Below the pieces are notes generated by a model. That model was not told where the DNA came from. It worked only from the letters and a program-made list of their open reading frames with translations, and ran no database searches. Shown piece after piece: positions 1 to 9,109 of a stretch of DNA of 64,000 nt. The stretch is taken from assembly GCF_014650575.1 (NCBI RefSeq), contig NZ_BMVF01000007.1, positions 124,001 to 188,000 on the forward strand. The letters run 5' to 3'. Within the stretch, counting starts at the first letter, position 1. Each line of letters begins with the position of its first letter. A program made the translations under genes and the position numbers. Origin of the DNA: Streptomyces naganishii JCM 4654 (lineage in GTDB: Bacteria; Actinomycetota; Actinomycetes; Streptomycetales; Streptomycetaceae).

Positions 1-1506
1 AGCGGCTGGGCCGGCGAGGAGGCCCTCGACCTCGACATGGTCAGCGCCGTCTGCCCCAACTGCTCCATCACCCTGGTCGAGGCCAACTCCGCCAGCGACA
101 CCGACCTCGGCATCGCCGAGAACGAGGCCGTCAGCCTCGGCGCCAAGGTCGTCTCCAACAGCTGGGGCGGGTCCGAGTCCTCCACCCAGACCAGTGAGGA
201 CTCGCAGTACTTCAAGCACCCCGGCGTCGCCATCACCGTCTCCGCGGGCGACTCCGGCTACGGCGCCGAGTACCCGGCGACCTCCCAGTACGTGACCGCC
301 GTCGGCGGCACCGCGCTCACCACCGCCTCCAACTCGCGCGGCTGGAGCGAGTCGGTGTGGAACACCAGCTCCACCGAGGGCACCGGCTCCGGCTGCTCCG
401 CCTACGACCCCAAGCCGAGCTGGCAGACCGACAGCGGCTGCTCCAACCGCATGGAGGCCGACGTCTCCGCGGTCGCCGACCCGGCCACCGGCGTGGCGGT
501 CTACGACACCTACGGCGGCTCCGGCTGGGCGGTCTACGGCGGCACCAGCGCCTCCGCCCCGATCGTCGCCGGCGTCTACGCCCTCGCGGGCACCCCGGGC
601 TCGGGTGACTACCCGGCGAAGTACCCCTACTCCCACACGGGCAACCTGTACGACGTCACCAGCGGCTCCAACGGCTCCTGCTCGACCTCGTACTTCTGCA
701 CCGCCCGCACCGGCTACGACGGCCCGACCGGCTGGGGCACCCCCAACGGCACCGCCGCCTTCACCGCCGGCACCACCACCGGCAACACGGTGACCGTCAC
801 CAACCCCGGCAGCCAGTCCACCGCCACCGGCGGCTCGGCGAGCCTGCAGATCCAGGCCAGCGACAGCGCGGGCGCGTCCCTCACCTACAGCGCGACCGGT
901 CTGCCCCCCGGCCTGTCCATCAACAGCTCCACCGGCCTGATCTCCGGCACCGCGAGCACCGCGGGCACCTACCAGGTGACCGTCACCGCCAAGGACTCCA
1001 CCGGGGCCTCCGGATCGACCTCCTTCACCTGGACCGTCGGCACCTCCGGCGGCTGCACCTCCGCCCAGCTGATCGGCAACGCCGGTTTCGAGTCCGGCAA
1101 CACCACCTGGACCGCCTCCAGCGGAGTCATCACCAACGACACCGGTGAGGCCGCCCACTCCGGCTCCTACAAGGCCTGGCTCGACGGCTACGGCTCCAGC
1201 CACACCGACACCCTGTCCCAGTCGGTGACCATCCCCGCGGGCTGCAAGGCCACGTTCACCTTCTACCTGCACGTCGACACCGCCGAGTCCACCACCAGCA
1301 CGCAGTACGACAAGCTGACGGTGACCGCCGGCTCCAAGACCCTGGCGACGTACTCCAACCTCGACGCCGCCACGGGCTACACGCAGAAGTCCTTCGACCT
1401 TTCCTCGCTGGCCGGCTCCACGGTCACGCTGAAGTTCAACGGCGTCGAGGACTCCTCGCTGCAGACCAGCTTCGTCGTCGACGACACGGCGCTGACGACC
1501 AGCTGA
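1..1506 (+). CDS. S53-type secreted peptidase, C-terminal part (5' end outside window)
   Basis: The reading frame is open from base 1, so the gene starts upstream. Seen: a GEEALDLDM stretch fits the S53 (sedolisin) Glu/Asp pair (window residues E6 and D10). An SAGDSG motif (D84) fits the oxyanion Asp, and GGTSASAP carries the nucleophile Ser183. After the protease domain (to about residue 250) comes a putative Ig-like He_PIG domain (LPPGLSIN...GLISGT, about 270-335). The last 150 residues look like a beta-sandwich carbohydrate-binding type module. The role would be extracellular proteolysis, probably at acidic pH as in the family. The signal peptide and pro-domain should lie upstream. A perfect hairpin terminator follows. 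Confidence 0.85.
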   Translation, partial: SGWAGEEALDLDMVSAVCPNCSITLVEANSASDTDLGIAENEAVSLGAKVVSNSWGGSESSTQTSEDSQYFKHPGVAITVSAGDSGYGAEYPATSQYVTAVGGTALTTASNSRGWSESVWNTSSTEGTGSGCSAYDPKPSWQTDSGCSNRMEADVSAVADPATGVAVYDTYGGSGWAVYGGTSASAPIVAGVYALAGTPGSGDYPAKYPYSHTGNLYDVTSGSNGSCSTSYFCTARTGYDGPTGWGTPNGTAAFTAGTTTGNTVTVTNPGSQSTATGGSASLQIQASDSAGASLTYSATGLPPGLSINSSTGLISGTASTAGTYQVTVTAKDSTGASGSTSFTWTVGTSGGCTSAQLIGNAGFESGNTTWTASSGVITNDTGEAAHSGSYKAWLDGYGSSHTDTLSQSVTIPAGCKATFTFYLHVDTAESTTSTQYDKLTVTAGSKTLATYSNLDAATGYTQKSFDLSSLAGSTVTLKFNGVEDSSLQTSFVVDDTALTTS

Positions 1507-1533
1507 CCAGCTGACCGACCCTGATCCGTGCGA

Positions 1534-1564
1534 GGGGCCCCGGCCGTGCAGCGGCCGGGGCCCC
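1534..1564 (+). terminator. Perfect GC hairpin after the peptidase gene
   Basis: A 13-bp perfect stem (GGGGCCCCGGCCG and its complement) encloses a 5-nt loop, 27 bases after the peptidase stop codon. There is no T-tract, as is usual in Streptomyces. Confidence 0.8.
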
Positions 1565-1666
1565 GGCGTGCGTGGGGGAAGGGATCCTGATGTGCTGGAG
1601 GAACGTCACATCGGCAGCGAGGCACTGGGTATCCGAAACGACGACGAGCAGAAAGGCGGCCGCCCC

Positions 1667-2224
1667 ATGCGCCGTACGACGCCCCACCGCATCACCGTCG
1701 CCGCCGCGGCGGCCGCGACCCTGCTGCTCGCCGGCTGCGGGACGCAGAACGACGGCAAGGGCTCTACGGGCAGCGCGACGGCGTCCGGGCCGGCCGGCGC
1801 CCCGTCCACCTCCGCCTCCCCGGCCCCGTCGGCGTCCGGGTCGCTGCGGCCTTCGGCGACCCCCTCCGACTCGGCGTCGGCCTCCCACCCGGCGACCCCG
1901 TCCGGGTGCACCGCCAAGGCCGAACTCATCACCGCCGACAACGGCCGGACCGTGTGCCTCACCCCGGGCGGACAGCTCCGGCTCACCCTGGACGGCACCA
2001 AGGACCGCCCCTGGACGCCGGTCAAGGCCACCGGCACCGCGCTCAAGGCCGCCAACCCGGGCTTCGTCATCCAGCCCGGCGACGCCGTCGCCGCCTTCGA
2101 CGCGGTCGCCCCCGGCACCGCCCGGCTGACCTCCTCCCGCCCCCTGTGCGCGACCCGCCCCGGGCAGGTGTCGTGCAAGGGCGTCCAGGAGTGGGCGGTC
2201 ACGGTACGGGTGGCCGCTCAATGA
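1667..2224 (+). CDS. Putative secreted lipoprotein
   Basis: The protein has 185 residues. The ATG at 1667 follows AAAGGCGG. Seen: MRRTTPHRITVAAAAAA then TLLLAGCG, a signal peptide ending in a lipobox with the lipidated Cys near residue 22. A Ser/Pro/Ala-rich linker (about 30-80) leads to a compact C-terminal domain (about 85-185) with three Cys that may form disulfides. I do not recognise a family with known activity. It is probably anchored to the outer face of the membrane. A longer upstream start is possible but would bury the signal peptide. Confidence 0.7.
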   Translation: MRRTTPHRITVAAAAAATLLLAGCGTQNDGKGSTGSATASGPAGAPSTSASPAPSASGSLRPSATPSDSASASHPATPSGCTAKAELITADNGRTVCLTPGGQLRLTLDGTKDRPWTPVKATGTALKAANPGFVIQPGDAVAAFDAVAPGTARLTSSRPLCATRPGQVSCKGVQEWAVTVRVAAQ

Positions 2225-2236
2225 ACACCGCCGGAC

Positions 2237-2692
2237 TCAGCCGGCCAGGTAGCGCACCTGGTCCCACAGGACCGGGTCCACGACCCCCACCCGGCGCCGG
2301 AAGTCCCACACCGGCACCTCGCGCACCTCGTCGGTCTCCAGGAAGCTGGTCCGCCCCTGCGCGTCTCCCACCGAGCCGGGCGGCAGCGGGATCACCCCGG
2401 CGCGCTCGTCGTGGTACTTGCTGGTGATCTTGGCGACCCTGGCGCGCTTGCCCCGCACGGACAGCACCAGACAGGGCCGGTCCTTGGACCCCGGGCCCTC
2501 CTCGTAGGGCACGTTGGCCCACCAGATCTCCGCCGGCTGCGGCCGCGCCGCACCGCCCCGGCGCTCCGGGCGCCCCGGCGGACGCGTCCTCCGCCCGGCG
2601 GGCCGGCGGCCACGTCCCCACCCGTCGACGAGCGTGGCGACGAGCGCGAGCAGGACCACTGCCGCGAGCGCCAGCCACCAGGACGTGTCCAT
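2237..2692 (-). CDS. Membrane-anchored PemK/MazF-like protein
   Basis: The protein has 151 residues, ATG at 2692. Seen: one N-terminal hydrophobic helix (about residues 4-24, WWLALAAVVLLALVATLV), a basic Arg/Pro/Gly linker, then a PemK-like domain beginning at EIWWANVPYEEG and including DRPCLVLSV. This matches the beta-barrel start of the family (W..vP...G..K.RP.lvl). MazF/PemK proteins are usually ribosome-dependent or free mRNA endoribonucleases paired with an antitoxin. No antitoxin gene is adjacent, and the TM helix would hold the domain at the membrane. Function is therefore uncertain. It is convergent with the lipoprotein gene. Confidence 0.75.
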   Translation of the reverse strand: MDTSWWLALAAVVLLALVATLVDGWGRGRRPAGRRTRPPGRPERRGGAARPQPAEIWWANVPYEEGPGSKDRPCLVLSVRGKRARVAKITSKYHDERAGVIPLPPGSVGDAQGRTSFLETDEVREVPVWDFRRRVGVVDPVLWDQVRYLAG

Positions 2693-2907
2693 AGGGACGA
2701 CGTTACCGGCGCGCGAGATCCGGCGCGCGCCCTCTCCCGAACCCCATGCGCCCCACGTCCAGCCGAACCGGTGACACCACAGGTGAGTTCGCCCACAACA
2801 GCCCTTGCCGGAGGAGCCACTGGGGGTTTCGCGCCTTACTCTCGACGGACCGCACACCCCCGTCACCTTCCTTTTTGACGTTCCCCGCCAGCGGAGGTTT
2901 CTGCTCC

Positions 2908-3660
2908 ATGAAGCTCACCGTCGTCGGCTGCTCGGGGTCGTTCCCGTCCGCGGAATCGGCCTGCTCGAGCTACCTCGTCGAGGCCGACGGCTTCCGGCTG
3001 CTCCTCGACCTGGGCAACGGCGCCCTCGGTGAGCTGCAGCGCCACTGCGGTCTCTACGACCTCGACGCGATCTTCCTGAGCCACCTGCACGCCGACCACT
3101 GCATCGACATGCTGGGCTACTTCGTGGCCCGCTACTACCGCTTCGACGGCGGCCGCCCCGGCCCCCTGCCGGTCTACGGCCCCGAGGGCACCGAGCACCG
3201 CCTCACCACGGCCTACGCGGACACCCCCACCGCCTCCTCGATGAGCGAGGTCTTCGACTTCCACACGGTCAAGCCGGGCACCTTCGAGATCGGCCCCTTC
3301 ACCGTGCACACCGAGCGCGTGGCCCACCCCGTGGAGGCGTACGGCATCCGCGTCGAGCACGGCGGCCGGACGCTGACGTACTCCGGGGACACCGGACCGA
3401 GCGACGCGCTGGAGGAACTGGCGCGCGGGGCCGACCTGTTCCTGTGCGAGGCGGCTTTCACCCACGGCAAGGAGGACATCCCCGACCTCCACCTCAACGG
3501 CCGCGAGGCCGGCGAGACCGCCACCCGCGCCCACGCCCGCCGCCTGGTCCTCACCCACATCCCCCCGTGGACCGACCCCCAGGTCAACCTCGCCGACGCC
3601 CGCGAGGTCTTCGCCGGCCCGGTGCACCTGGCGGCGCCGGGGGCGACGTACGAGATCTGA
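2908..3660 (+). CDS. MBL-fold metallo-hydrolase
   Basis: The protein has 250 residues. The ATG at 2908 has GGAGG ten bases upstream. Seen: SHLHADHCID (HxHxDH metal motif, about residue 60), a later SGDT (about 160) and a final HIPPW segment, all in the places expected for the RNase Z/ElaC-like branch of metallo-beta-lactamase hydrolases. The substrate cannot be told from sequence; relatives include tRNase Z-like and cyclic-nucleotide phosphodiesterase-like enzymes. It is probably cytoplasmic since no signal peptide is seen. In S. coelicolor an MBL gene likewise borders the nagE2 gene. Confidence 0.85.
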   Translation: MKLTVVGCSGSFPSAESACSSYLVEADGFRLLLDLGNGALGELQRHCGLYDLDAIFLSHLHADHCIDMLGYFVARYYRFDGGRPGPLPVYGPEGTEHRLTTAYADTPTASSMSEVFDFHTVKPGTFEIGPFTVHTERVAHPVEAYGIRVEHGGRTLTYSGDTGPSDALEELARGADLFLCEAAFTHGKEDIPDLHLNGREAGETATRAHARRLVLTHIPPWTDPQVNLADAREVFAGPVHLAAPGATYEI

Positions 3661-3696
3661 CGCACGTACGGGATCCGGCGCACGTACGGGATCCGG
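3661..3696 (+). repeat. Two exact 18-bp tandem copies
   Basis: CGCACGTACGGGATCCGG occurs twice with no spacer, directly after the MBL gene stop codon. A third partial match (acgtacgagatc) is the end of the gene itself, so the repeat probably arose by duplication of the 3' end. Confidence 0.85.
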
Positions 3697-3710
3697 GGCG
3701 CCCGCGCATG

Positions 3711-3748
3711 ACGAGGCCCCCGCAGCCGTGCGGCTGCGGGGGCCTCGT
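3711..3748. terminator. 18-bp perfect bidirectional hairpin
   Basis: An 18-bp perfect stem (3711-3728 with 3731-3748) closes over two bases. It sits between two convergent genes, the MBL hydrolase and nagE2, so it can end both transcripts. Confidence 0.85.
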
Positions 3749-3762
3749 GGCGTCGGCGGGGC

Positions 3763-5016
3763 CTACGCCTTGGTGAGGTCCTCGACCTCCTCCTCGGGCT
3801 CACGGCCCGGGGTGGGGAGGTTGAACTTGGTGATGGCGAAGCGGAAGGTCACGTAGTAGACCGCCGCGAACACCAGGCCGATGGGGAGGATCAGCCATGG
3901 CTTGGTGGCCAGGTTCCAGTTGAGGACGTAGTCGATGGCGCCCGCGGAGAAGGTGAAGCCCGCGTGGACGCCGAGCGCCCAGGTGATCGCCATGGACAGG
4001 GCGGTGAGCACCGCGTGGATCGCGTAGAGCACCGGGGCGATGAACATGAACGCGAACTCGATCGGCTCGGTCACACCGGTGACGAAGGAGGTCAGCGCGA
4101 CCGAGACCATCATGCCCATCACGGCCTTGCGGCGCTCGGGGCGGGCGGAGTGCGCGATGGCGATCGCCGCGGCCGGCAGGCCGAACATCATGATGGGGAA
4201 GAAGCCGGACATGAACTGTCCCGCGGTCGGGTCGCCGGCGAAGAAGCGGTTGAGGTCGCCGTGCACGATGTCGCCCGCGGCGTTCTTGAAGTCGCCGATC
4301 TGGAACCAGGAGACGGTGTTCACGAACTGGTGCATGCCGACCGGGATCAGCGCGCGGTTGACCAGACCGAACAGACCGGCGCCGGCCGCGCCGAGACCGG
4401 TGATCCACTCGCCGAGGTTGGAGATGCCCTCACCGATCGGCTCCCAGACCAGACCGAAGAAGACACCCATGACCGTGCCGACGAACGCCATGAGGATCGG
4501 CACCAGACGGCGGCCGTTGAAGAAGCCGAGCCAGTCCACCAGCTTGGTACGGTGGTAGCGCTGCCACACCACGGCGGCCAGCAGACCCATCACGATGCCG
4601 CCGAGGACACCGGGATTGTTGTAGGTTGCGGCTATGTCCGCACCCTTCTGGATCTTCGCCTCGGTGACCGGGAAGGCCTTGAGGACGTTGCTGTAGACCA
4701 GGAAGCCGACCAGACCGGCCAGGGCGGTGGAGCCGTCGGACTTCTTGGCGAAGCCGATCGCGACACCGATGCAGAACAGCAGCGGCAGGTTGTCGAAGAT
4801 CGCGCCGCCGGCCGTGGCGAAGACCGCCGTGACCTTGTCGGGAAGGTGCAGCTTGTCGTGGATGTCCTGCTGGCCGAACCGGAGCAGGATGCCCGCCGCC
4901 GGCAGCACGGCGATCGGGAGCTGAAGGCTTCGGCCTACCTTCTGCAGGCCCTGGAACAGGCCTGATCCCCGCTTCTTCGCGGGGGCCGCCGCTGGTTTCT
5001 CGGTGGCGGTGCTCAT
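3763..5016 (-). CDS. nagE2: GlcNAc PTS permease, EIIC component (NagE2)
   Basis: The protein has 417 residues. The ATG at 5016 follows GGAGGAAGC. Seen: GLQKVGRSLQLPIAVLPAAGILLRFGQ at the N-terminus, then about ten hydrophobic segments, including the conserved GVTEPIEFAF loop and HAGFTFSAGAIDY. These are hallmarks of the glucose/GlcNAc EIIC family. It is a polytopic inner-membrane sugar channel that works with EIIB (NagF) and a separate EIIA. In S. coelicolor NagE2 (SCO2907) is the main GlcNAc permease. Gene order (MBL, nagE2, nagE1, nagF) supports this assignment. Two DasR-like operators lie just upstream, so it probably has its own GlcN-6-P-responsive promoter. Confidence 0.9.
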   Translation of the reverse strand: MSTATEKPAAAPAKKRGSGLFQGLQKVGRSLQLPIAVLPAAGILLRFGQQDIHDKLHLPDKVTAVFATAGGAIFDNLPLLFCIGVAIGFAKKSDGSTALAGLVGFLVYSNVLKAFPVTEAKIQKGADIAATYNNPGVLGGIVMGLLAAVVWQRYHRTKLVDWLGFFNGRRLVPILMAFVGTVMGVFFGLVWEPIGEGISNLGEWITGLGAAGAGLFGLVNRALIPVGMHQFVNTVSWFQIGDFKNAAGDIVHGDLNRFFAGDPTAGQFMSGFFPIMMFGLPAAAIAIAHSARPERRKAVMGMMVSVALTSFVTGVTEPIEFAFMFIAPVLYAIHAVLTALSMAITWALGVHAGFTFSAGAIDYVLNWNLATKPWLILPIGLVFAAVYYVTFRFAITKFNLPTPGREPEEEVEDLTKA

Positions 5017-5032
5017 GCTTCCTCCATCGGGT

Positions 5033-5048
5033 GGTGGTCTACACCACT
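5033..5048. promoter_or_regulatory. DasR-responsive element (dre) upstream of nagE2
   Basis: GGTGGTCTACACCACT is close to the published dre consensus (AGTGGTCTAGACCACT). It begins 17 bases upstream of the nagE2 ATG. DasR is the GntR-family repressor of GlcNAc uptake genes. Confidence 0.85.
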
Positions 5049-5049
5049 C

Positions 5050-5065
5050 AGTGGTGTAGACCTGT
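5050..5065. promoter_or_regulatory. Second dre copy upstream of nagE2
   Basis: AGTGGTGTAGACCTGT is a second dre-like site one base from the first. The centres are 17 bp apart, so two DasR dimers might bind side by side. Confidence 0.75.
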
Positions 5066-5140
5066 TGTAGCACGATGAAGGCGGCGTAAGGAACCCACGA
5101 TTCCTGCGACGAAACCGCTACTTTCCGTATGTGTCGCGGA

Positions 5141-6445
5141 TCACGCCTTGGTGGTGTCCTCGACCTGCTCGACGGGCTCCCGTCCGGGCGTCCTGAGGCG
5201 GAACCTCGTGATCGCGAACCGGAACACCACGTAATAGAGGACGGCGAAGCACAGGCCGATCGGCACGACCGCCCACGGCCTGGTCGCCAGACGCCAGTTG
5301 ATGACGTAGTCGATCAGCCCCGCCGAGAAGCTGAACCCGTCGTGCACCCCCAGCGCCCACGTCACCGCCATCGACACCCCCGTCAGCACCGCGTGCACCG
5401 CGTACAGTGCGGGCGCGATGAACATGAACGAGTACTCGAGCGGCTCGGTGATCCCCGTGACGAACGACGTCAGCGCCACCGACAGCATCAGCCCGCCCAC
5501 CTCCGCGCGGCGCTCGGGCCGGGCGGTGTGCGTGATCGCCAGCGCCGCGGCCGGCAGCGCGAACATCATGATCGGGAAGAAGCCCGAGGTGAACAGGCCC
5601 GCGTTCGGATCGCCGGCCAGGAACATGTTGATGTCGCCGTGCACCACCTTCCCGTCCGGCTGCGTGTAGCCGCCGAACTGGAACCACAGCGGCACGTTCA
5701 GGAACTGGTGCAGCCCCACCACCAGCAGCGCCCGGTTCGCCACCCCGAAGATCCCCGCCCCGTAGGGACCCAGCCCGTACAGCCAGTCGCTGAAGCCCTC
5801 CAGCCCGCTGCCGACCGCCGGCCACACCCACAGACTCAGCCCCGCGAACGCGATCGCCACGAACGACATCACGATCGGCACCAGCCGCCGGCCGTTGAAG
5901 AAGCCCAGCCAGTCCACCAGCCGCGTGCGGTGCAGACGCTGCCAGAAGAACGCGGTCAGCAGCCCCATCACGATCCCCCCGAACACCCCCGGATTCTGGA
6001 ACGTGAACGCCGTGAGGCTCCCGTCCGCCGACCGGCAGCCGAACTCCGGCACCACCCGCGAGCCGCCCGGGCACCTCGGGAACTGGCGCAGCACGTTGTA
6101 GTAGACGAGGAACCCCGCCACCGCCGCGAGCGCGGTCGAGCCGTCCGCCTTCTTCGCCATGCCGATCGCGACCCCGACGCAGAACAGCAGCGGCAGGCCG
6201 AGGGAACTGTCGAGCAGGGCGCCGCCCGCGCCCTTCATCACCTTCGACAGGCCGATCCAGCCGAGCCCGTCCGCGCCGAAGACGTCCGGCTGTCCGAGCC
6301 GGTTCAGGATGCCGGCGGCCGGCAGCACGGCGATCGGCAGCTGGAGGCTGCGGCCCATCTTCTGCAGCCCCTGGAACAGCGAGTTCCAGCGCTCGCGCAC
6401 GGGGGAGGGGGCGGCCTGGGCGCCCCGGGCGCTGCCGGCACTCAT
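5141..6445 (-). CDS. nagE1: GlcNAc PTS permease paralogue, EIIC component (NagE1)
   Basis: The protein has 434 residues. The ATG at 6445 follows GGGGAGGTCGTTC. It is clearly paralogous to the neighbouring EIIC: same GLQKMGRSLQLPIAVLPAAGI start, GITEPLEYSFMFIAP loop and GREPVEQVEDTTKA tail. It differs by an insert after the first third (about residues 110-135), with extra Cys, Arg and Gly. Position next to nagF matches SCO2906 (nagE1) of S. coelicolor, whose role is less clear than that of NagE2. It is an integral membrane sugar-translocating subunit. The dre at 6509-6524 lies between it and divergent nagF and could repress both. Confidence 0.88.
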   Translation of the reverse strand: MSAGSARGAQAAPSPVRERWNSLFQGLQKMGRSLQLPIAVLPAAGILNRLGQPDVFGADGLGWIGLSKVMKGAGGALLDSSLGLPLLFCVGVAIGMAKKADGSTALAAVAGFLVYYNVLRQFPRCPGGSRVVPEFGCRSADGSLTAFTFQNPGVFGGIVMGLLTAFFWQRLHRTRLVDWLGFFNGRRLVPIVMSFVAIAFAGLSLWVWPAVGSGLEGFSDWLYGLGPYGAGIFGVANRALLVVGLHQFLNVPLWFQFGGYTQPDGKVVHGDINMFLAGDPNAGLFTSGFFPIMMFALPAAALAITHTARPERRAEVGGLMLSVALTSFVTGITEPLEYSFMFIAPALYAVHAVLTGVSMAVTWALGVHDGFSFSAGLIDYVINWRLATRPWAVVPIGLCFAVLYYVVFRFAITRFRLRTPGREPVEQVEDTTKA

Positions 6446-6508
6446 GAACGACCTCCCCGCGTGGTCCGCGTGACCGGTGCGCGCACCGCGTTTGGCCACC
6501 GCGCCGAC

Positions 6509-6524
6509 GGTGGTGTAGACCAGT
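6509..6524. promoter_or_regulatory. dre in the nagE1/nagF divergent promoter region
   Basis: GGTGGTGTAGACCAGT is a good dre match, centred in the 199-bp region between divergent nagE1 and nagF. Confidence 0.85.
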
Positions 6525-6644
6525 CGGCACGGACGGTACCGCTGTCGTGAAGGCCATCCTTCGGCACCCACGGCACGGCCGCTCGCGAAGATGGGCCAAC
6601 TGTGGATTACTGCGACTAAGCGGTTCGGATCAGGGAGACAGAAC

Positions 6645-6878
6645 ATGGCCAGCAAGGCTGAGAAGATCGTCGCCGGGCTCGGCGGAATCGACAACATCGA
6701 AGAGGTCGAGGGCTGCATCACCCGCCTGCGCACCGAGGTCAACGACGCCTCGCTGGTCGACGAGGCCGCGCTCAAGGCCGCCGGCGCCCACGGCGTGGTC
6801 AAGATGGGCAACGCCATCCAGGTCGTCATCGGCACCGACGCCGACCCCATCGCGGCCGAGATCGAAGACATGATGTGA
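6645..6878 (+). CDS. nagF: GlcNAc PTS EIIB component (NagF)
   Basis: The protein has 77 residues, the normal size for a free EIIB domain. The ATG at 6645 follows GGGAGACAGAAC; an upstream in-frame ATG at 6591 lacks a good ribosome site. Seen: IVAGLGGIDNIEEVEGCITRLR, where the Cys is the phosphorylated residue of glucose-family EIIB, then VKMGNAIQVVIGTDAD. It receives phosphate from EIIA and passes it to GlcNAc during transport through the EIIC partners. It is divergent from nagE1 with a shared dre, and is followed by a strong terminator. Confidence 0.92.
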   Translation: MASKAEKIVAGLGGIDNIEEVEGCITRLRTEVNDASLVDEAALKAAGAHGVVKMGNAIQVVIGTDADPIAAEIEDMM

Positions 6879-6898
6879 ACCCGCTGACGCACTGCTGA

Positions 6899-6927
6899 GG
6901 GGCCCTTCCCACCACGGGAAGGGCCCC
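6899..6927 (+). terminator. Rho-independent terminator after nagF
   Basis: A 12-bp perfect stem (GGGGCCCTTCCC and complement) with a 5-nt loop, followed by TTT, lies 20 bases after the nagF stop codon. Confidence 0.9.
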
Positions 6928-7043
6928 TTTCGCGCACCGGAAGGGCCCTCTTCGCGCGCGGGACGCAGGGTTACGGGCCCCCGCCCCCGTGCGCACGGGC
7001 TTCCCGTACGAGGGAGCGGGCCCGGCGGGCTAGGCTCGGCGGC

Positions 7044-7778
<735 letters not shown>

Positions 7779-7915
7779 GGCACGCGGGTAAAGGGAACCC
7801 CAAGGAACGCGGCCGGCGAGGGCAACCTCCCTCCCCTCTGCCCGCGTCCCTACCGGTACGGGCGTACGGCACACCGCCGTACGCCCGGCCAGCAACGGGG
7901 AAGGAACCGTACGCC

Positions 7916-8329
7916 ATGCCCGCGAGCCGCCGCCGTCACCGCCACCGAGCCCGCACCGGCGCCGCCGTCGCCGCCACCGCGCTCGCCGCCCTGACCCTGA
8001 CGACGACGGCGGCCTGCTCGGCCGTGAACAAGGCACTCGACTGCGTCCAGACCGCCGACTCCATCGCCGACAGCGTCACCGACCTCCAGCAGGCCGTGCA
8101 GAACGCGGCGAACGACCCGACGCGGACCGACGCGTCCCTCGCCGCCATCGACAGCGACCTGCGCGAGATCGGCGACAAGACCGACGACGCCGACGTCAAC
8201 AAGGCAGTCGACGACCTCGGCCGCGCCGTGTCCAACGTCCGCACCGCCATCAAGAACGGCGACGACACCCCCGACATCAGCCCCGTCACCGACGCGGCCG
8301 GCGAACTCACCAAGGTCTGCACCCCCTGA
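7916..8329 (+). CDS. Small secreted lipoprotein of unknown function
   Basis: The protein has 137 residues. The ATG at 7916 follows GGGGAAGGAACC. Seen: a basic start, hydrophobic core AAVAATALAALTLTTTAACS with a lipobox-like TAAC, then a mostly helical polar domain of amphipathic heptads (TADSIADSVTDLQQAVQNAA...). Two more Cys occur, in LDCVQTAD and at the C-terminal KVCTP. No enzymatic motif is visible. It ends 10 bases before rdgB, so the two are probably co-transcribed. Confidence 0.75.
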   Translation: MPASRRRHRHRARTGAAVAATALAALTLTTTAACSAVNKALDCVQTADSIADSVTDLQQAVQNAANDPTRTDASLAAIDSDLREIGDKTDDADVNKAVDDLGRAVSNVRTAIKNGDDTPDISPVTDAAGELTKVCTP

Positions 8330-8339
8330 TACTGGGGGC

Positions 8340-8942
8340 ATGACCCGCTTGATCCTCGCCACCCGCAACGCCGGAAAGATCACCGAGCTCAGGGCGATCC
8401 TCACCGACGCAGGCCTGCCCCACGAACTGGTCGGCACCGACGCCTACCCGGAGATCCCCGACGTCAGGGAAACGGGCGTGACCTTCGCCGAGAACGCCCT
8501 CCTCAAGGCCCACGCCCTGGCCCGGGCCACCGGCCTGCCCGCCGTCGCCGACGACTCCGGCCTCTGCGTCGACGTCCTCGGCGGCGCCCCCGGCATCTTC
8601 TCCGCCCGCTGGGCCGGCCGCCACGGTGACGACAAGGCCAACCTCGACCTGCTCCTCGCCCAGCTCGCCGACATCTCCGAGGACCACCGCGCGGCCCACT
8701 TCGCCTGCGCGGCGGCCCTGGCACTGCCCGACGGCACCGAGCGGGTCGTGGAGGGCCGGCTGCGCGGCACCCTGCGCTTCGAGCCCGCCGGCAGCAACGG
8801 CTTCGGCTACGACCCGATCCTCCAGCCGGACGGCGACACGCGAACCTGCGCGGAGCTGACCCCCGACGAGAAGAACGCGATCAGCCACCGCGGCAAGGCG
8901 TTCCGGGCACTGGTGCCGGTGGTACGGGAGTTGCTGGGCTGA
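8340..8942 (+). CDS. rdgB: XTP/dITP pyrophosphatase (RdgB/HAM1)
   Basis: The protein has 200 residues. Seen: LILATRNAGKITELRAIL (substrate-binding N-terminus), GLPAVADDSGLCVDVLGGAPGIFSAR (metal site), FGYDPIL and a late AISHRGKA. These are all diagnostic for the HAM1/RdgB family. It hydrolyses dITP, dHAPTP and XTP to monophosphates plus pyrophosphate, keeping deaminated purines out of DNA and RNA. It is cytoplasmic and homodimeric. The start is only 10 bases after the lipoprotein stop. Confidence 0.96.
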   Translation: MTRLILATRNAGKITELRAILTDAGLPHELVGTDAYPEIPDVRETGVTFAENALLKAHALARATGLPAVADDSGLCVDVLGGAPGIFSARWAGRHGDDKANLDLLLAQLADISEDHRAAHFACAAALALPDGTERVVEGRLRGTLRFEPAGSNGFGYDPILQPDGDTRTCAELTPDEKNAISHRGKAFRALVPVVRELLG

Positions 8943-8949
8943 CGCGGAG

Positions 8950-8977
8950 AAGGGGCCGTCCGTCGGGACGGCCCCTT
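8950..8977. terminator. Hairpin terminator after rdgB
   Basis: A 12-bp stem (AAGGGGCCGTCC with its complement) and a 4-nt loop lie between the rdgB end and the 3' end of the oppositely oriented tRNA-Leu. It could serve both directions. Confidence 0.85.
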
Positions 8978-8986
8978 CCTCCTCCG

Positions 8987-9070
8987 TGCGGCCGGAGGGA
9001 CTCGAACCCTCACGGGAGTTACCCCACTGGGACCTAAACCCAGCGTGACTGCCAGTTCCACCACGGCCGC
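8987..9070 (-). tRNA. tRNA-Leu (anticodon TAG)
   Basis: This is a class II tRNA of 84 nt on the minus strand. The 7-bp acceptor stem GCGGCCG/CGGCCGC is perfect, with discriminator A. The anticodon stem CTGGG/CCCAG encloses loop TTTAGGT, giving anticodon TAG (reads CUA). There is a long variable arm and a normal T-arm with GTTCGAGTC. CCA is not encoded. Confidence 0.95.
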
Positions 9071-9109
9071 CGGACGCTGCCCGGCCATGCTACTGGCCGG
9101 GCAGCCCGG

